Shown here piece by piece: positions 7,861-16,443 of a stretch of DNA of 64,000 nt. How positions within the stretch are numbered: position 1 is the first letter of the stretch; each line of letters begins with the position of its first letter. The position numbers and the translations under genes are program-made. A model generated the notes under the pieces. The model had not been told where the DNA came from and ran no database searches. It was given only the letters and a program-made list of their open reading frames with translations. Source of the stretch: JAGNRR01 sp964409905 (lineage in GTDB: Bacteria > Bacteroidota > Bacteroidia > Chitinophagales > Chitinophagaceae); contig CAYPET010000001.1 in assembly GCA_964409905.1 (NCBI GenBank), positions 186,001 to 250,000 of the forward strand. The letters run 5' to 3'.

Positions 7861-9876
7861 ATGAGCATTTTAGATTCAAAAGTTCCAGAAGGTCCAATAG
7901 CTGATAAGTGGACGAACTACAAAAACAAGATCAACTTAGTTAACCCTGCCAACAAGCGTAATATTGACGTCATTGTAGTAGGTACTGGGCTTGCAGGTGG
8001 TTCAGCAGCAGCAACACTTGCCGAGTTAGGGTACAACGTAAAGGCTTTTTGTTATCAAGATTCTCCCCGACGCGCTCACTCGATTGCGGCACAGGGTGGT
8101 ATCAATGCAGCTAAAAATTATCAGGGCGATGGCGATTCTGCCTATCGCCTCTTTTATGACACCATCAAAGGTGGCGACTATCGCTCACGCGAAGCGAATG
8201 TTTACCGCCTTGCCGAAGTGTCTACAAATATTATTGACCAATGCGTAGCTCAAGGTGTACCCTTTGCTCGTGACTATGGTGGATTGTTGGACAATCGTTC
8301 TTTTGGAGGTGTACTTGTCAGCCGTACCTTTTACGCCAAAGGACAAACCGGGCAGCAACTATTGTTAGGTTGCTATGCAGCAATGAACCGTCAAATTGCT
8401 CGCGGTAAGATTCAGATGTATAACCGACACGAAATGCTGGACATTGTAAAAATCGACGGTAAAGCACGCGGTATCATAGCACGAAATTTAATTACGGGTG
8501 AAATTGAGCGTCATGCTGCTCATGCAGTGGTAATTGCATCAGGAGGTTATGGTAACGTTTATTTCCTAAGTACAAATGCCATGGGTAGTAATGCCACGGC
8601 GGCCTGGAAAGTACATAAACGGGGTGCCTTTTTTGCAAACCCTTGTTTTACACAAATACACCCCACTTGTATTCCTCGCTCTGGTGACTATCAGTCAAAG
8701 CTTACGCTCATGTCCGAATCACTTAGAAACGATGGTCGCATCTGGGTGCCTAAAAAATTGAAAGATGCCCAAGCCATTCGCGATGGCAAAAAGAAACCAA
8801 CCGAGTTGCGTGAGGAGGAAAGAGATTACTTTTTAGAAAGACGATATCCTGCATTTGGTAACCTAGTGCCGCGTGATGTAGCAAGCCGAGCAGCTAAAGA
8901 GCGTTGCGATGCGGGCTTTGGGGTAAATGCCACAGGCGAAGCTGTTTATCTTGACTTCAAATCAGCTATTGAGCGCTACGGTAAAGAGCAGGCCAAAATA
9001 CAGGGTATTGAAAATCCTTCGCAAGAAACAATTGTCGCACTGGGCGAAAAAATTGTTGAAGCTAAATATGGCAACCTATTTCAGATGTACGAAAAAATCG
9101 TTGACCAAAACCCGTATAAAACGCCCATGATGATTTACCCGGCTACACACTACACTATGGGTGGCATTTGGGTTGACTACAACCTCATGACTACCATACC
9201 GGGTTGTTATGCTATAGGCGAGGCTAATTTTTCTGATCATGGTGCCAATCGTCTTGGTGCTTCTGCCCTTATGCAAGGTCTGGCAGATGGTTATTTTGTA
9301 TTACCCTACACCATAGGTGATTATTTGTCTGCTGATATTCGCACCGGAAAAATACCGACCGACACGCCAGAATTCGATGAGGCCGAAAAGTCAGTTAAAG
9401 ACCGGATTGCATTTTTCGTAAATAATAAAGGCACACACTCCGTAGATTATTACCACAAAAAGTTGGGTAAAATTATGTGGGATAAGGTGGGCATGTCACG
9501 CAACGAAAAAGGACTTAAAGAAGCCATTGCGGAGATTAAAGAACTACGTGAAGACTTCTGGAAAAATGTCCTTGTTCCTGGTGAGGCAAATGAAGTGAAT
9601 GCCGAACTTGAAAAAGCTGGACGAGTAGCAGACTTTTTAGAGCTGGGTGAACTCTTTGCAATAGATGCCCTCAACCGTAACGAAAGCTGTGGCGGGCATT
9701 TCAGAGAGGAATCAGTAGAGCTTGAGGGTGAGCAGAAAGGCGAAGCTAAGCGAAAGGACGATGAGTACGCCTACGTTGCAGCCTGGGAGTACAAAGGAGA
9801 GCCAAGTGAAGCTGTTTTGCACAAAGAACAATTAGTCTTCAATGATATCAAATTAACTCAACGTTCATATAAATAA
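7861..9876 (+). CDS. sdhA: Succinate dehydrogenase flavoprotein subunit
   Basis: A 671-residue catalytic subunit that oxidises succinate to fumarate with covalently bound FAD. VVGTGLAGGSAAATLAELG at 39-57 is the dinucleotide-binding motif; RAHSIAAQGGINAAKNYQGDG at 71-91 contains His73, the expected flavinylation site. IHPTCIP and MTESL-like LMSESLRNDGR, the capping-domain signature NLVPRDVASRA and the C-terminal NRNESCGGHFREE complete the active-site set. The length suits the long bacterial SdhA/FrdA type found with a cytochrome b558 anchor. Direction (succinate oxidation or fumarate reduction) cannot be read from sequence; the neighbouring aerobic oxidase genes favour oxidation. Eight bases separate it from sdhB. 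Confidence 0.96.
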   Translation: MSILDSKVPEGPIADKWTNYKNKINLVNPANKRNIDVIVVGTGLAGGSAAATLAELGYNVKAFCYQDSPRRAHSIAAQGGINAAKNYQGDGDSAYRLFYDTIKGGDYRSREANVYRLAEVSTNIIDQCVAQGVPFARDYGGLLDNRSFGGVLVSRTFYAKGQTGQQLLLGCYAAMNRQIARGKIQMYNRHEMLDIVKIDGKARGIIARNLITGEIERHAAHAVVIASGGYGNVYFLSTNAMGSNATAAWKVHKRGAFFANPCFTQIHPTCIPRSGDYQSKLTLMSESLRNDGRIWVPKKLKDAQAIRDGKKKPTELREEERDYFLERRYPAFGNLVPRDVASRAAKERCDAGFGVNATGEAVYLDFKSAIERYGKEQAKIQGIENPSQETIVALGEKIVEAKYGNLFQMYEKIVDQNPYKTPMMIYPATHYTMGGIWVDYNLMTTIPGCYAIGEANFSDHGANRLGASALMQGLADGYFVLPYTIGDYLSADIRTGKIPTDTPEFDEAEKSVKDRIAFFVNNKGTHSVDYYHKKLGKIMWDKVGMSRNEKGLKEAIAEIKELREDFWKNVLVPGEANEVNAELEKAGRVADFLELGELFAIDALNRNESCGGHFREESVELEGEQKGEAKRKDDEYAYVAAWEYKGEPSEAVLHKEQLVFNDIKLTQRSYK

Positions 9877-9884
9877 AGAAAATT

Positions 9885-10646
9885 ATGTCAGAAAAAGGAA
9901 TGAATCTCACATTGAAAGTTTGGCGTCAAAAAAACGCCACGGCAAAAGGACAAATGGTAGATTACCAGGTAAGCGGTATTTCCGAACATATGTCTTTTCT
10001 TGAAATGATGGACGTACTGAATGAACAATTAATTGCCAAGGGCGAGGAACCGGTGGCTTTTGATCATGACTGTCGAGAAGGTATTTGTGGCTCATGCTCT
10101 ATGTACATCAACGGTGAAGCACATGGTCCGGACAGATTAATTACCACTTGTCAGCTACACATACGAACGTTTAATGATGGTGATACAATTTATGTAGAAC
10201 CATTCCGAGCCAAAGCATTTCCTGTAATTAAAGATTTAATGGTTGACCGCTCTGCCTTTGATCGCATTCAGCAAGCAGGAGGGTATATTTCAGTCAATAC
10301 TTCAGGCAATACGCAAGATGCAAATGCTATCCCCATTCCGAAGGAAAATGCTGACTTAGCAATGGACGCAGCCACTTGTATTGGTTGTGGCGCGTGTGTG
10401 GCTACCTGTAAAAATGCTTCTGCTATGTTGTTTGTGTCAGCCAAGGTTTCGCAGTTTGCGCTATTACCACAAGGACAAGTGGAGGCAAAAGAACGTGTTC
10501 AAAATATGATAGCTCAAATGGACAAAGAAGGTTTTGGTAATTGTACCAATACAGGCGCTTGTGAAGTGGAATGTCCGAAAGGTATTTCGCTCAGCAACAT
10601 TGCTCGCATGAACCGGGAATATCTGAAAGCCAGCTTCGCAGATTAA
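9885..10646 (+). CDS. sdhB: Succinate dehydrogenase iron-sulfur subunit
   Basis: A 253-residue subunit that carries electrons from FAD to the membrane anchor. The plant-type [2Fe-2S] ligands are C63, C68, C71 and C89 (CREGICGSC...TTC). CIGCGACVATC near 163 and CTNTGACEVECPKG near 227 provide the [4Fe-4S] and [3Fe-4S] clusters. ATG 9885 is chosen; an in-frame ATG five codons later (MNLTLK) is possible. Last gene of sdhCAB, followed by a strong bidirectional terminator. Confidence 0.95.
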   Translation: MSEKGMNLTLKVWRQKNATAKGQMVDYQVSGISEHMSFLEMMDVLNEQLIAKGEEPVAFDHDCREGICGSCSMYINGEAHGPDRLITTCQLHIRTFNDGDTIYVEPFRAKAFPVIKDLMVDRSAFDRIQQAGGYISVNTSGNTQDANAIPIPKENADLAMDAATCIGCGACVATCKNASAMLFVSAKVSQFALLPQGQVEAKERVQNMIAQMDKEGFGNCTNTGACEVECPKGISLSNIARMNREYLKASFAD

Positions 10647-10672
10647 CACACTATACCTATTATATATTATCC

Positions 10673-10704
10673 AAAGAAACCCAGTCATATGACTGGGTTT
10701 CTTT
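10673..10704. terminator. Bidirectional terminator after sdhB
   Basis: A perfect 32-base palindrome, arms AAAGAAACCCAGTCAT and its complement, with A and T tracts at the ends, so it can end sdhCAB and the leftward gene at 10745. Confidence 0.85.
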
Positions 10705-10744
10705 ATGAACTGTATTGAACATTACGCTACAATCTGCTTGCAGT

Positions 10745-11656
10745 TCATTTATTCAGGATATAAGTGTACCGCATCGAAAGTAGATTGTTTAATTGTACAC
10801 TACCGCCTGCATAGTGTTGAGACAAGGGCAGATTTATACTAACAGAAAATAAATTATTCTTGTAAGAAATATTTGAACCCATTTGATACAATAAACTATT
10901 ACCTCCGGTGGACTCTTTTAGATATACTCCGCTATTTGCATCAGCTTGGACATTGTCCCATGCTATACCAGCTGTTGGAACAATTCGAAAGGCATTTTTT
11001 TCCAATATGGTATAAAATAGTGAGGCAGATACATTTTGTTGACATCCATACATATAGCCATACTTATTTCTTCCTTGTGAGAAATAAGTACCGCCCAAAA
11101 CACCCCCTAATTTTTTGTATCGCCACATTATGGAAGCGTTAAATATTGCACCCCAGGAGCCTGTACCAGCATTAAAACTGCGAGGCATCCCCTGACTCAT
11201 TATATAATGCTCATAATGCCCTGTAGGAGCTTTGATACCTACTGTTAGTATTGGTCTCACTTGAAATGATTCGGCGAGATTAATTTCATTAAAACTGTAG
11301 TCTACGCCCAGCCGGACATCTCCTAGGCCATGATTCTTTAATGCAGGCAATGCATCAAACTGCCTATAATTGTTTTGATAAGGTATAGCGGCCCATGCAT
11401 ATATTTTTGGGCTGAGTCCCTTCTTCATCATTAGCTCACTAGCAATGAGTTTATCGTTGCTTTTTTCGTTTTCCTGACCATGGCTTGCAAACGAAACTAT
11501 TCTTGTCTGAAGAGAAAAATAATCATTTAAAACATTTTGTAGTAATAAACCATTGTCACTGACAACAGATACTTGACTACATGAGTTACAAGCCAACCCA
11601 ATGGTTGAGATAAATTTAAAAACGATTAACAGCAACAATTTTTTGTTACTTGTCAT
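10745..11656 (-). CDS. Outer-membrane beta-barrel-like protein
   Basis: A 303-residue protein with a signal peptide (LLLLIVFKFISTIGLA, then CNSCSQ). The body alternates polar and aromatic/hydrophobic residues as in a transmembrane beta-barrel: GLGDVRLGVDYSFNE near 112, VGIKAPTGHYE near 135, WGAIFNASIMWRY near 165, and it ends in an aromatic-rich strand LLSMRYTYILNK. It resembles Bacteroidota transporter-like barrels related to the phenol-degradation meta-pathway (MetA) family. The mature N-terminus CNSC could bind metal or carry a lipid. The gene upstream encodes a Cys-rich membrane-anchored protein, so the pair may serve metal handling; that is inference. Confidence 0.6.
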   Translation of the reverse strand: MTSNKKLLLLIVFKFISTIGLACNSCSQVSVVSDNGLLLQNVLNDYFSLQTRIVSFASHGQENEKSNDKLIASELMMKKGLSPKIYAWAAIPYQNNYRQFDALPALKNHGLGDVRLGVDYSFNEINLAESFQVRPILTVGIKAPTGHYEHYIMSQGMPRSFNAGTGSWGAIFNASIMWRYKKLGGVLGGTYFSQGRNKYGYMYGCQQNVSASLFYTILEKNAFRIVPTAGIAWDNVQADANSGVYLKESTGGNSLLYQMGSNISYKNNLFSVSINLPLSQHYAGGSVQLNNLLSMRYTYILNK

Positions 11657-11733
11657 TATTTGTTTGATTTAAATTACTAGATAAATTATTATTCGCAGCC
11701 CATTCCAAACAGAACAGCCAACGACTTAGCGTT

Positions 11734-12111
11734 TTAAGAAATAAAATCTGGAGGGTCTAGTAATGATGATAAATAACCTAACAGTATGGCACTTTCTTGA
11801 GCAGGCCAAAGGCATACTTCATTTTCAATGGCCGGTTCTGTTAGCTTTTCAATGTTATATGCCTGGAGAAAGTACACCACCTCGTTTTGCTTGTTATTTA
11901 GAGGCAAGTTGCCCTCTTCAGTATTTTGTTCAGCCAACGACTTTTTTAACTGACAACAACCTCCGCACTTAGAGTCCTTTATATCTTTTTCGATACAAAG
12001 TGTTTTGGCAATGCGTAGTTGATTTATCTTAAAATAAACTTGAATCAACAAATTATGAAATCCGACAGAAAGGATTAGCATAATCATAAATGAAGCGCTT
12101 ATTTTTCGCAA
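11734..12111 (-). CDS. Small Cys-motif membrane-anchored protein, putative metal-related
   Basis: A 125-residue protein with one N-terminal membrane helix (MIMLILSVGFHNLLIQVYF) followed by FKINQLRIAKTLCIEKD and CGGCCQLKKSLAEQ, and ending in DPPDF. This arrangement (YF-K-NQ-IA-LC-E-KD, C-G-C-LKK-L, HPP-like end) is one I recognise from small uncharacterised Bacteroidota proteins often encoded near metal-uptake or copper genes. The start at 12111 is TTG and would make the mRNA nearly leaderless; ATG 12087 is an alternative that loses eight residues. The gene at 10745-11656 follows 77 bases downstream. Confidence 0.6.
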   Translation of the reverse strand: MRKISASFMIMLILSVGFHNLLIQVYFKINQLRIAKTLCIEKDIKDSKCGGCCQLKKSLAEQNTEEGNLPLNNKQNEVVYFLQAYNIEKLTEPAIENEVCLWPAQESAILLGYLSSLLDPPDFIS

Positions 12112-12118
12112 AGTAGAA

Positions 12119-12126
12119 CAAAGATA
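12119..12126 (-). promoter_or_regulatory. TAnnTTTG -7 box for the Cys-motif gene
   Basis: TATCTTTG on the minus strand, 7 bases before TTG 12111 (31 before the alternative ATG at 12087). Confidence 0.4.
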
Positions 12127-12180
12127 TACACCTAAACTAAGGCTGTCTGAAAGAGCTTTGTATTTTTTAATTGATTAATA

Positions 12181-13158
12181 TCAATTGTTATCCATATAAT
12201 AGGCGCAACAGCGTTGTATTGTTTGTTGTAATTCGGTATACTCAAATCCTGGCAAGTAGCTTTTTAGCTTGTCATTCGCGTAGTCATATTGTGCTACAGC
12301 ACTGCGAGCTGTTTCTTTAGTAATAGTTTGTTCCTTGGCTGAAAACCATTTCTTAAGTTCATAAAAACGCCACACCAAATTAATCATCCAAGGCTTGGCT
12401 TCATATCGCGGCGCTTGTTTCTGGAAGCCATTGGCCATCCAATCAAACACTTGCTTGTAAGTATAAATGCCCGCACTGATAATAAAGCGCTCATTATATA
12501 TTTTGTTTTCATACAACAGCAGCATAGCCTTCACAACATCTTTTACATCTACAAAAGATGTGATGCCGGAAGTATAAAATGGAAATTCGTTGTAAATATT
12601 TTTGAATAATTTGTTACTCCCAATATTCCAATCGCCTTCTCCCAATACAATTCCCGGATTCACAATTGTCACTTGTAATCCTTCTGCTGCTCCGCGCCAA
12701 ACTTCCATTTCGCTGCGATATTTGCTCACGGCATATTGTGAATTATAACCGCCCGAAATCCAATCGGCATCTTCATCAATATGTTCATGCTGGCTGTTGC
12801 GTCCTAAAGCTGCCACCGAGCTTAAATGAATTAACCTCTTTACACCACAATCCAGCATGGCATTAACCATGTTGGCAGTGCCTTCCACATTGGTAAGCAT
12901 CATTTTTTTGTGGTCACGCCGATCGAATGATACAGTAGCTGCACAATGAAAAACAGCATCAATTTGATGTAGACTTGGCAGCAACGAATAAACATCGTTT
13001 ACATCAGCCTGAATCCATTCTATCTGACTGTTCTCGGCATCGGTTAAAAACGGTGAATGTGCACTTCGAAATAAGGCCCGGATGGTATAGTTTTTTTTAA
13101 GCAACAACTTGCATAAGTGACTGCCAATAAAACCAGTGGCCCCGGTTACTAATACCAT
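12181..13158 (-). CDS. NAD(P)-dependent epimerase/dehydratase, extended SDR
   Basis: A 325-residue extended short-chain dehydrogenase. VTGATGFIGSHL at 4-15 is the NAD(P)-binding GxxGxxG, and YAVSKYRSEM near 151 contains the catalytic Tyr-xxx-Lys; LSSVAALG near 114 supplies the active-site Ser and GIVLGEGDW near 172 is typical of the NAD-dependent epimerase/dihydroflavonol-reductase-like branch. The substrate cannot be named. I chose ATG 13158 over a TTG at 13182, since ATG places the Rossmann strand at the N-terminus as in homologues and is preceded by AAAGGAA. It is the last gene of the pheS operon. Confidence 0.82.
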   Translation of the reverse strand: MVLVTGATGFIGSHLCKLLLKKNYTIRALFRSAHSPFLTDAENSQIEWIQADVNDVYSLLPSLHQIDAVFHCAATVSFDRRDHKKMMLTNVEGTANMVNAMLDCGVKRLIHLSSVAALGRNSQHEHIDEDADWISGGYNSQYAVSKYRSEMEVWRGAAEGLQVTIVNPGIVLGEGDWNIGSNKLFKNIYNEFPFYTSGITSFVDVKDVVKAMLLLYENKIYNERFIISAGIYTYKQVFDWMANGFQKQAPRYEAKPWMINLVWRFYELKKWFSAKEQTITKETARSAVAQYDYANDKLKSYLPGFEYTELQQTIQRCCAYYMDNN

Positions 13159-13182
13159 TTCCTTTTTCAAGTGCGACAACAA

Positions 13183-13581
13183 TTATTCTTGCTCGCGATA
13201 GTCGCCCAAATCTTCACCGGGCAAAGGCTCGTTTGACCCGCGACCTTTTGCGTTTTGTTCAGCCAAGGTTAAATAATCGGTGCGGCTTGTTTGTAGCCAT
13301 ATATCGCCTGACTTGCGCATCACCTGCACTGCAAGACCTGTGTTATCCTGAAAACCTTTTTCCAAATCTTCCACTACAGTTAAACCATTCACTACCCAGT
13401 CCGTTATATTGCTACCAAACTCACCTAATGTTTTATTCAAGTTTATAATATCATCACTGGCAGATACTTCGCCAGGGGCATGATCTTTTTCAAAAAAGGC
13501 TAATTTGAGATAGGGAAAACGTTTTTGAAATTCTTCATTTATTTCCTTTAGCTTTTTATTGCTATGCATTTCTATGTTCAT
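13183..13581 (-). CDS. Conserved hypothetical protein downstream of pheS
   Basis: A 132-residue soluble acidic protein without signal peptide or membrane segment. I do not recognise a named domain. It opens with a charged helix (KKLKEINEEFQKRFPYLKLAFFE), then INLNKTLGEFG, a middle region LEKGFQDNTGLAVQVMRKSGDIWLQTS that looks like two strands, and a Gly/Glu-rich tail. It begins 6 bases after the pheS stop and ends 24 bases before the SDR gene's ATG, so it is surely in one transcript with both. Role unknown. Confidence 0.7.
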   Translation of the reverse strand: MNIEMHSNKKLKEINEEFQKRFPYLKLAFFEKDHAPGEVSASDDIINLNKTLGEFGSNITDWVVNGLTVVEDLEKGFQDNTGLAVQVMRKSGDIWLQTSRTDYLTLAEQNAKGRGSNEPLPGEDLGDYREQE

Positions 13582-13587
13582 ATCGTT

Positions 13588-14610
13588 TTATATAAACTGT
13601 TTTAAGAATCGAATATCATTTTCGGATAACAATCGAATATCATTTATTCCATACATCAGCATCGTCATTCTATCTACTCCCAAACCGAACGCATAGCCCG
13701 AGTATTGCTCGGGGTCAATACCGGTATTACGTAGTACGTTGGGATGTACCATGCCACACCCTAATATTTCTACCCAGCCAGTATGCTTACATACACTACA
13801 GCCTGCACTATCACAAATAAAACAACTTACATCCATTTCGGCGCTTGGCTCTGTGAAAGGGAAATAGGAAGGCCGAAAACGAACCCGCACATCGGCGCCA
13901 AACATTTGTTGAACGAAATAATATAAGGTTTGTTTTAAATCAGCGAAGCTTGCTTTTTTATCAATATACAAACCTTCGACCTGATGAAAAAAGCAATGCG
14001 AACGCGCACTGATAGTTTCATTGCGATACACCCTACCCGGAAAGATTTGACGAATAGGCAACGCTCCCTTCTCCATTGTACGAATTTGCACACTGGATGT
14101 ATGCGTGCGGAGCACCCAATCAGGATCTTGACGCACATAAAATGTATCCTGCATGTCGCGTGCCGGATGGTGCAGCGGGAGATTTAAAGCAGAAAAATTA
14201 TGCCAATCATCTTCAATCTCAGGACCTTCAGAAACAGTGAACCCAATATTACCAAATATGGTCATCATTTTTTCCATGACAACAGATAACGGGTGGCGGG
14301 CCCCGGTTTCCAACGGCAAGCCCGGCAGAGTGGTATCATCTTTTTGTACAGTATGAGTAGTTGTTTGTTGAAATTGACCTTTTAGCTGTTCAAACTTTTC
14401 TTCGGTATATTGTTTAATTTCATTCAATAACTGACCCGCTTCGCGTTTTTGATCGTTGGCAATGTTGCGCATTTCGGCCATCAGACCTTTCAACTTGCCC
14501 TTAGTACCCAAAAATTTGATTCGAAATTGTTCCAGCTGTTCTGCATTCGATACAGCAGTCTGATTGATTTCTTCACGAATTGCTGCTATATTATCCTTTA
14601 GCGATTGCAT
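13588..14610 (-). CDS. pheS: Phenylalanine--tRNA ligase alpha subunit
   Basis: A 340-residue catalytic subunit of the alpha2-beta2 class II synthetase that charges tRNA-Phe. The N-terminal coiled coil spans about 1-90. Class II motifs follow: HPLSVVMEKMMTIFGNIGF and EGPEIEDDWHNFSALNLP (motif 1 region), HCFFHQVEGLYID (motif 2 region) and GYAFGLGVDRMTMLMYG (motif 3). A Cys-rich insertion (CFICDSAGCSVCK) is common in this group. ATG 14610 is chosen over an earlier in-frame start at 14646 because a TAnnTTTG box at 14615-14622 would lie within the longer form. pheT is not adjacent. Confidence 0.95.
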   Translation of the reverse strand: MQSLKDNIAAIREEINQTAVSNAEQLEQFRIKFLGTKGKLKGLMAEMRNIANDQKREAGQLLNEIKQYTEEKFEQLKGQFQQTTTHTVQKDDTTLPGLPLETGARHPLSVVMEKMMTIFGNIGFTVSEGPEIEDDWHNFSALNLPLHHPARDMQDTFYVRQDPDWVLRTHTSSVQIRTMEKGALPIRQIFPGRVYRNETISARSHCFFHQVEGLYIDKKASFADLKQTLYYFVQQMFGADVRVRFRPSYFPFTEPSAEMDVSCFICDSAGCSVCKHTGWVEILGCGMVHPNVLRNTGIDPEQYSGYAFGLGVDRMTMLMYGINDIRLLSENDIRFLKQFI

Positions 14611-14614
14611 GGCG

Positions 14615-14622
14615 CAAAGATA
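14615..14622 (-). promoter_or_regulatory. TAnnTTTG -7 box for pheS
   Basis: TATCTTTG on the minus strand ending 4 bases before ATG 14610; transcription would begin at or inside the start codon. Confidence 0.45.
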
Positions 14623-14636
14623 GTATTGGGTAAAAG

Positions 14637-14663
14637 AAAAAAGCACCCCATACAGAGTGCTTT
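14637..14663 (-). terminator. Terminator of the act-cox operon
   Basis: Minus strand: arms AAAGCAC (14657-14663) and GTGCTTT (14640-14646), a 10-base loop, then a T-rich tail. It separates the respiratory operon from pheS. Confidence 0.75.
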
Positions 14664-14687
14664 ATAATAAATTATTATAGGATTCTA

Positions 14688-15092
14688 TTAGCCAGGGTGC
14701 GAATACCCAAGCGTTTCATTAATCCATAGCCAAAAATCTCCATCGATTAGGAAGGCTAGTATAAACCAAACGAATAAGATTAATGGAACATATACTGAAA
14801 GTTTGAATGCCTTCTTTTCATCTCCTAGGTGCATAAAATTACTGACAATGAAAAATGCTTTGAAAAGGGTAAGTATAATAAACCCAACATTCAACAGCCA
14901 TCGCAAATCACCCGCTTTTTCTGAAAGGTATAATCCCAGCATTACCTCGATAATGGTGATAATAGTTAGTATACCTGTAATGCGCCAAATGGAGCGCACT
15001 TTCGCCTTGCTTTCGGGGCTATTAATGTCCTCGTGATGGTGCGCGTTGTATAATCTTGACTGATCCGCCTCGTAATCGCTAAAGTGTCCCAT
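14688..15092 (-). CDS. Cytochrome c oxidase subunit IV
   Basis: A 134-residue membrane protein with three hydrophobic segments (ITGILTIITIIEVMLGLYL, LLNVGFIILTLFKAFFIVS, LSVYVPLILFVWFILAFLI), the size and layout of bacterial oxidase subunit IV. ITIIEVMLG and FIVSNFMHLGDE match the family. It is a small accessory subunit of the heme-copper oxidase encoded upstream. It ends the 12-gene respiratory operon, 24 bases after subunit III, and a hairpin terminator follows. Confidence 0.88.
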   Translation of the reverse strand: MGHFSDYEADQSRLYNAHHHEDINSPESKAKVRSIWRITGILTIITIIEVMLGLYLSEKAGDLRWLLNVGFIILTLFKAFFIVSNFMHLGDEKKAFKLSVYVPLILFVWFILAFLIDGDFWLWINETLGYSHPG

Positions 15093-15116
15093 AGTTATAA
15101 GTTTCTTGTTATTTTA

Positions 15117-15851
15117 TTATAGTAAGTAAAAACAGGTAAATACAAATACCCAAACCAAATCTACAAAGTGCCAGTATAAGCCAGCTTTTTCAATCGTTTC
15201 GTAATGGCCTCTTTTTTCAAATGCACCATTAATTGTCATTACCAGAATGATAATATTGATGACCACCCCTGATAGTACGTGAAAACCATGAAAGCCAGTA
15301 ATGGTAAAAAAGAAATTGAAGAATTTATGCGCAGAGTCTGCCCCGTAGAGGGAAAGTTGAGTATCAGACACTCCAGCTGAGAAAAAATGTTTAATTGATT
15401 CGATTGACACGTCTCCTCTAAAAGAACCCCACCAGCCACCTTCGTGGTGTAAGTGTGTCCATTCCCATGCCTGACAACTCAAGAAAGCAATACCGCCCAA
15501 TATAGTCCATAGCATCCACTTTACCACGCCTTGTTTATCCCGACAATGCCCAGCATGCACCGCCAAAACCATAGTCACTGAACTTAAGATAAGTATGAAG
15601 GTCATTAAACTTACAAACATCAACGGCAAGTTCATCTCACCCATAAACGGGAATGACCAGAAGACTGCGTTTGGGTCGGGCCAAATGATACTGAAGAAGC
15701 GCGTCGTTCCGTACGAAATCAGAAAGGCACCGAAAGTGAATGCATCTGACATCAGAAAAAACCACATCATCATTTTTCCATAGCTTATATCGAAAGGACT
15801 TTGTCCTCCCATCCATTTTGTCTTGCTATTTGCAACTGCTGCTGTACTCAT
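15117..15851 (-). CDS. Cytochrome c oxidase subunit III
   Basis: A 244-residue polytopic membrane protein. SPFDISYGKMMMWFFLMSDA, GAFLISYGTTRF, a central long loop with W-rich CQAWEWTHLHHEGGWWGSF, ITGFHGFHVLSGVVINI near 195, and YWHFVDLVWVFVFTCFYLL at the C-terminus are subunit III features. The protein binds subunit I and stabilises proton uptake. It sits 12 bases after a second, shorter subunit III gene; the two are probably paralogous parts of one oxidase, as is common in Bacteroidota. Confidence 0.92.
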   Translation of the reverse strand: MSTAAVANSKTKWMGGQSPFDISYGKMMMWFFLMSDAFTFGAFLISYGTTRFFSIIWPDPNAVFWSFPFMGEMNLPLMFVSLMTFILILSSVTMVLAVHAGHCRDKQGVVKWMLWTILGGIAFLSCQAWEWTHLHHEGGWWGSFRGDVSIESIKHFFSAGVSDTQLSLYGADSAHKFFNFFFTITGFHGFHVLSGVVINIIILVMTINGAFEKRGHYETIEKAGLYWHFVDLVWVFVFTCFYLL

Positions 15852-15863
15852 AAAATAATTTTC

Positions 15864-16439
15864 TTAATGCTGATTGATAAATAAAAATATGAAGATATAT
15901 AACCACAAGGCATCGACAAAATGCCAATAGATGGCTACCAACTCAATACCTGTGCCACTATATATTCTTTTACGTCGACGTAATGTGGTCGATAAATAAA
16001 CGATTAGCAATGCAATGATACCGCCTAAAACGTGTACGCCATGTATAAAGGGTATTACATAGGTAAATTCTCCAGCGGCATTATTACCATTCAGCGTAAT
16101 GCCCATTTGATTGTACATTTCACTAAAACCAAGATACTGGGAGATTAAAAATGATACCCCCAATACAACAGTCGTTGTGAGTAACATTTTGTATTTAGCA
16201 AAATCGTGTTTTTTAAATGCTCTAACGGCCAAATAAATGGTGGCACTGCCGGCCAAAATCAGTGCAGTAGATACATAGAATGGCAATGGTAAATGCACAT
16301 GCTCCCACCTGCCTTGCCCTTGCCGCACCATATAGGCGCTTATCCATCCGGCAAACATCATGGTCATACTACCTATGGCAATATACATTAGTAGTTTGTG
16401 CGGGTGAATCTTATTGTTTTGTGCTGTCATGATACTCAT
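15864..16439 (-). CDS. Cytochrome c oxidase subunit III, short paralogue
   Basis: A 191-residue membrane protein with about five helices: LLMYIAIGSMTMMFAGWISAY, PFYVSTALILAGSATIYL, MLLTTTVVLGVSFLISQYLGF, VIPFIHGVHVLGGIIALLIVY, and the terminal YWHFVDALWLYIFIFLF. The GVHVLGG and YWHFVDALW motifs match subunit III. ATG 16439 is chosen; an ATG three codons later is possible. Its start overlaps no coding sequence of ctaB, whose stop is at 16444. It lies between ctaB and the longer subunit III gene. Confidence 0.87.
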   Translation of the reverse strand: MSIMTAQNNKIHPHKLLMYIAIGSMTMMFAGWISAYMVRQGQGRWEHVHLPLPFYVSTALILAGSATIYLAVRAFKKHDFAKYKMLLTTTVVLGVSFLISQYLGFSEMYNQMGITLNGNNAAGEFTYVIPFIHGVHVLGGIIALLIVYLSTTLRRRKRIYSGTGIELVAIYWHFVDALWLYIFIFLFINQH

Positions 16440-16443
16440 AATC

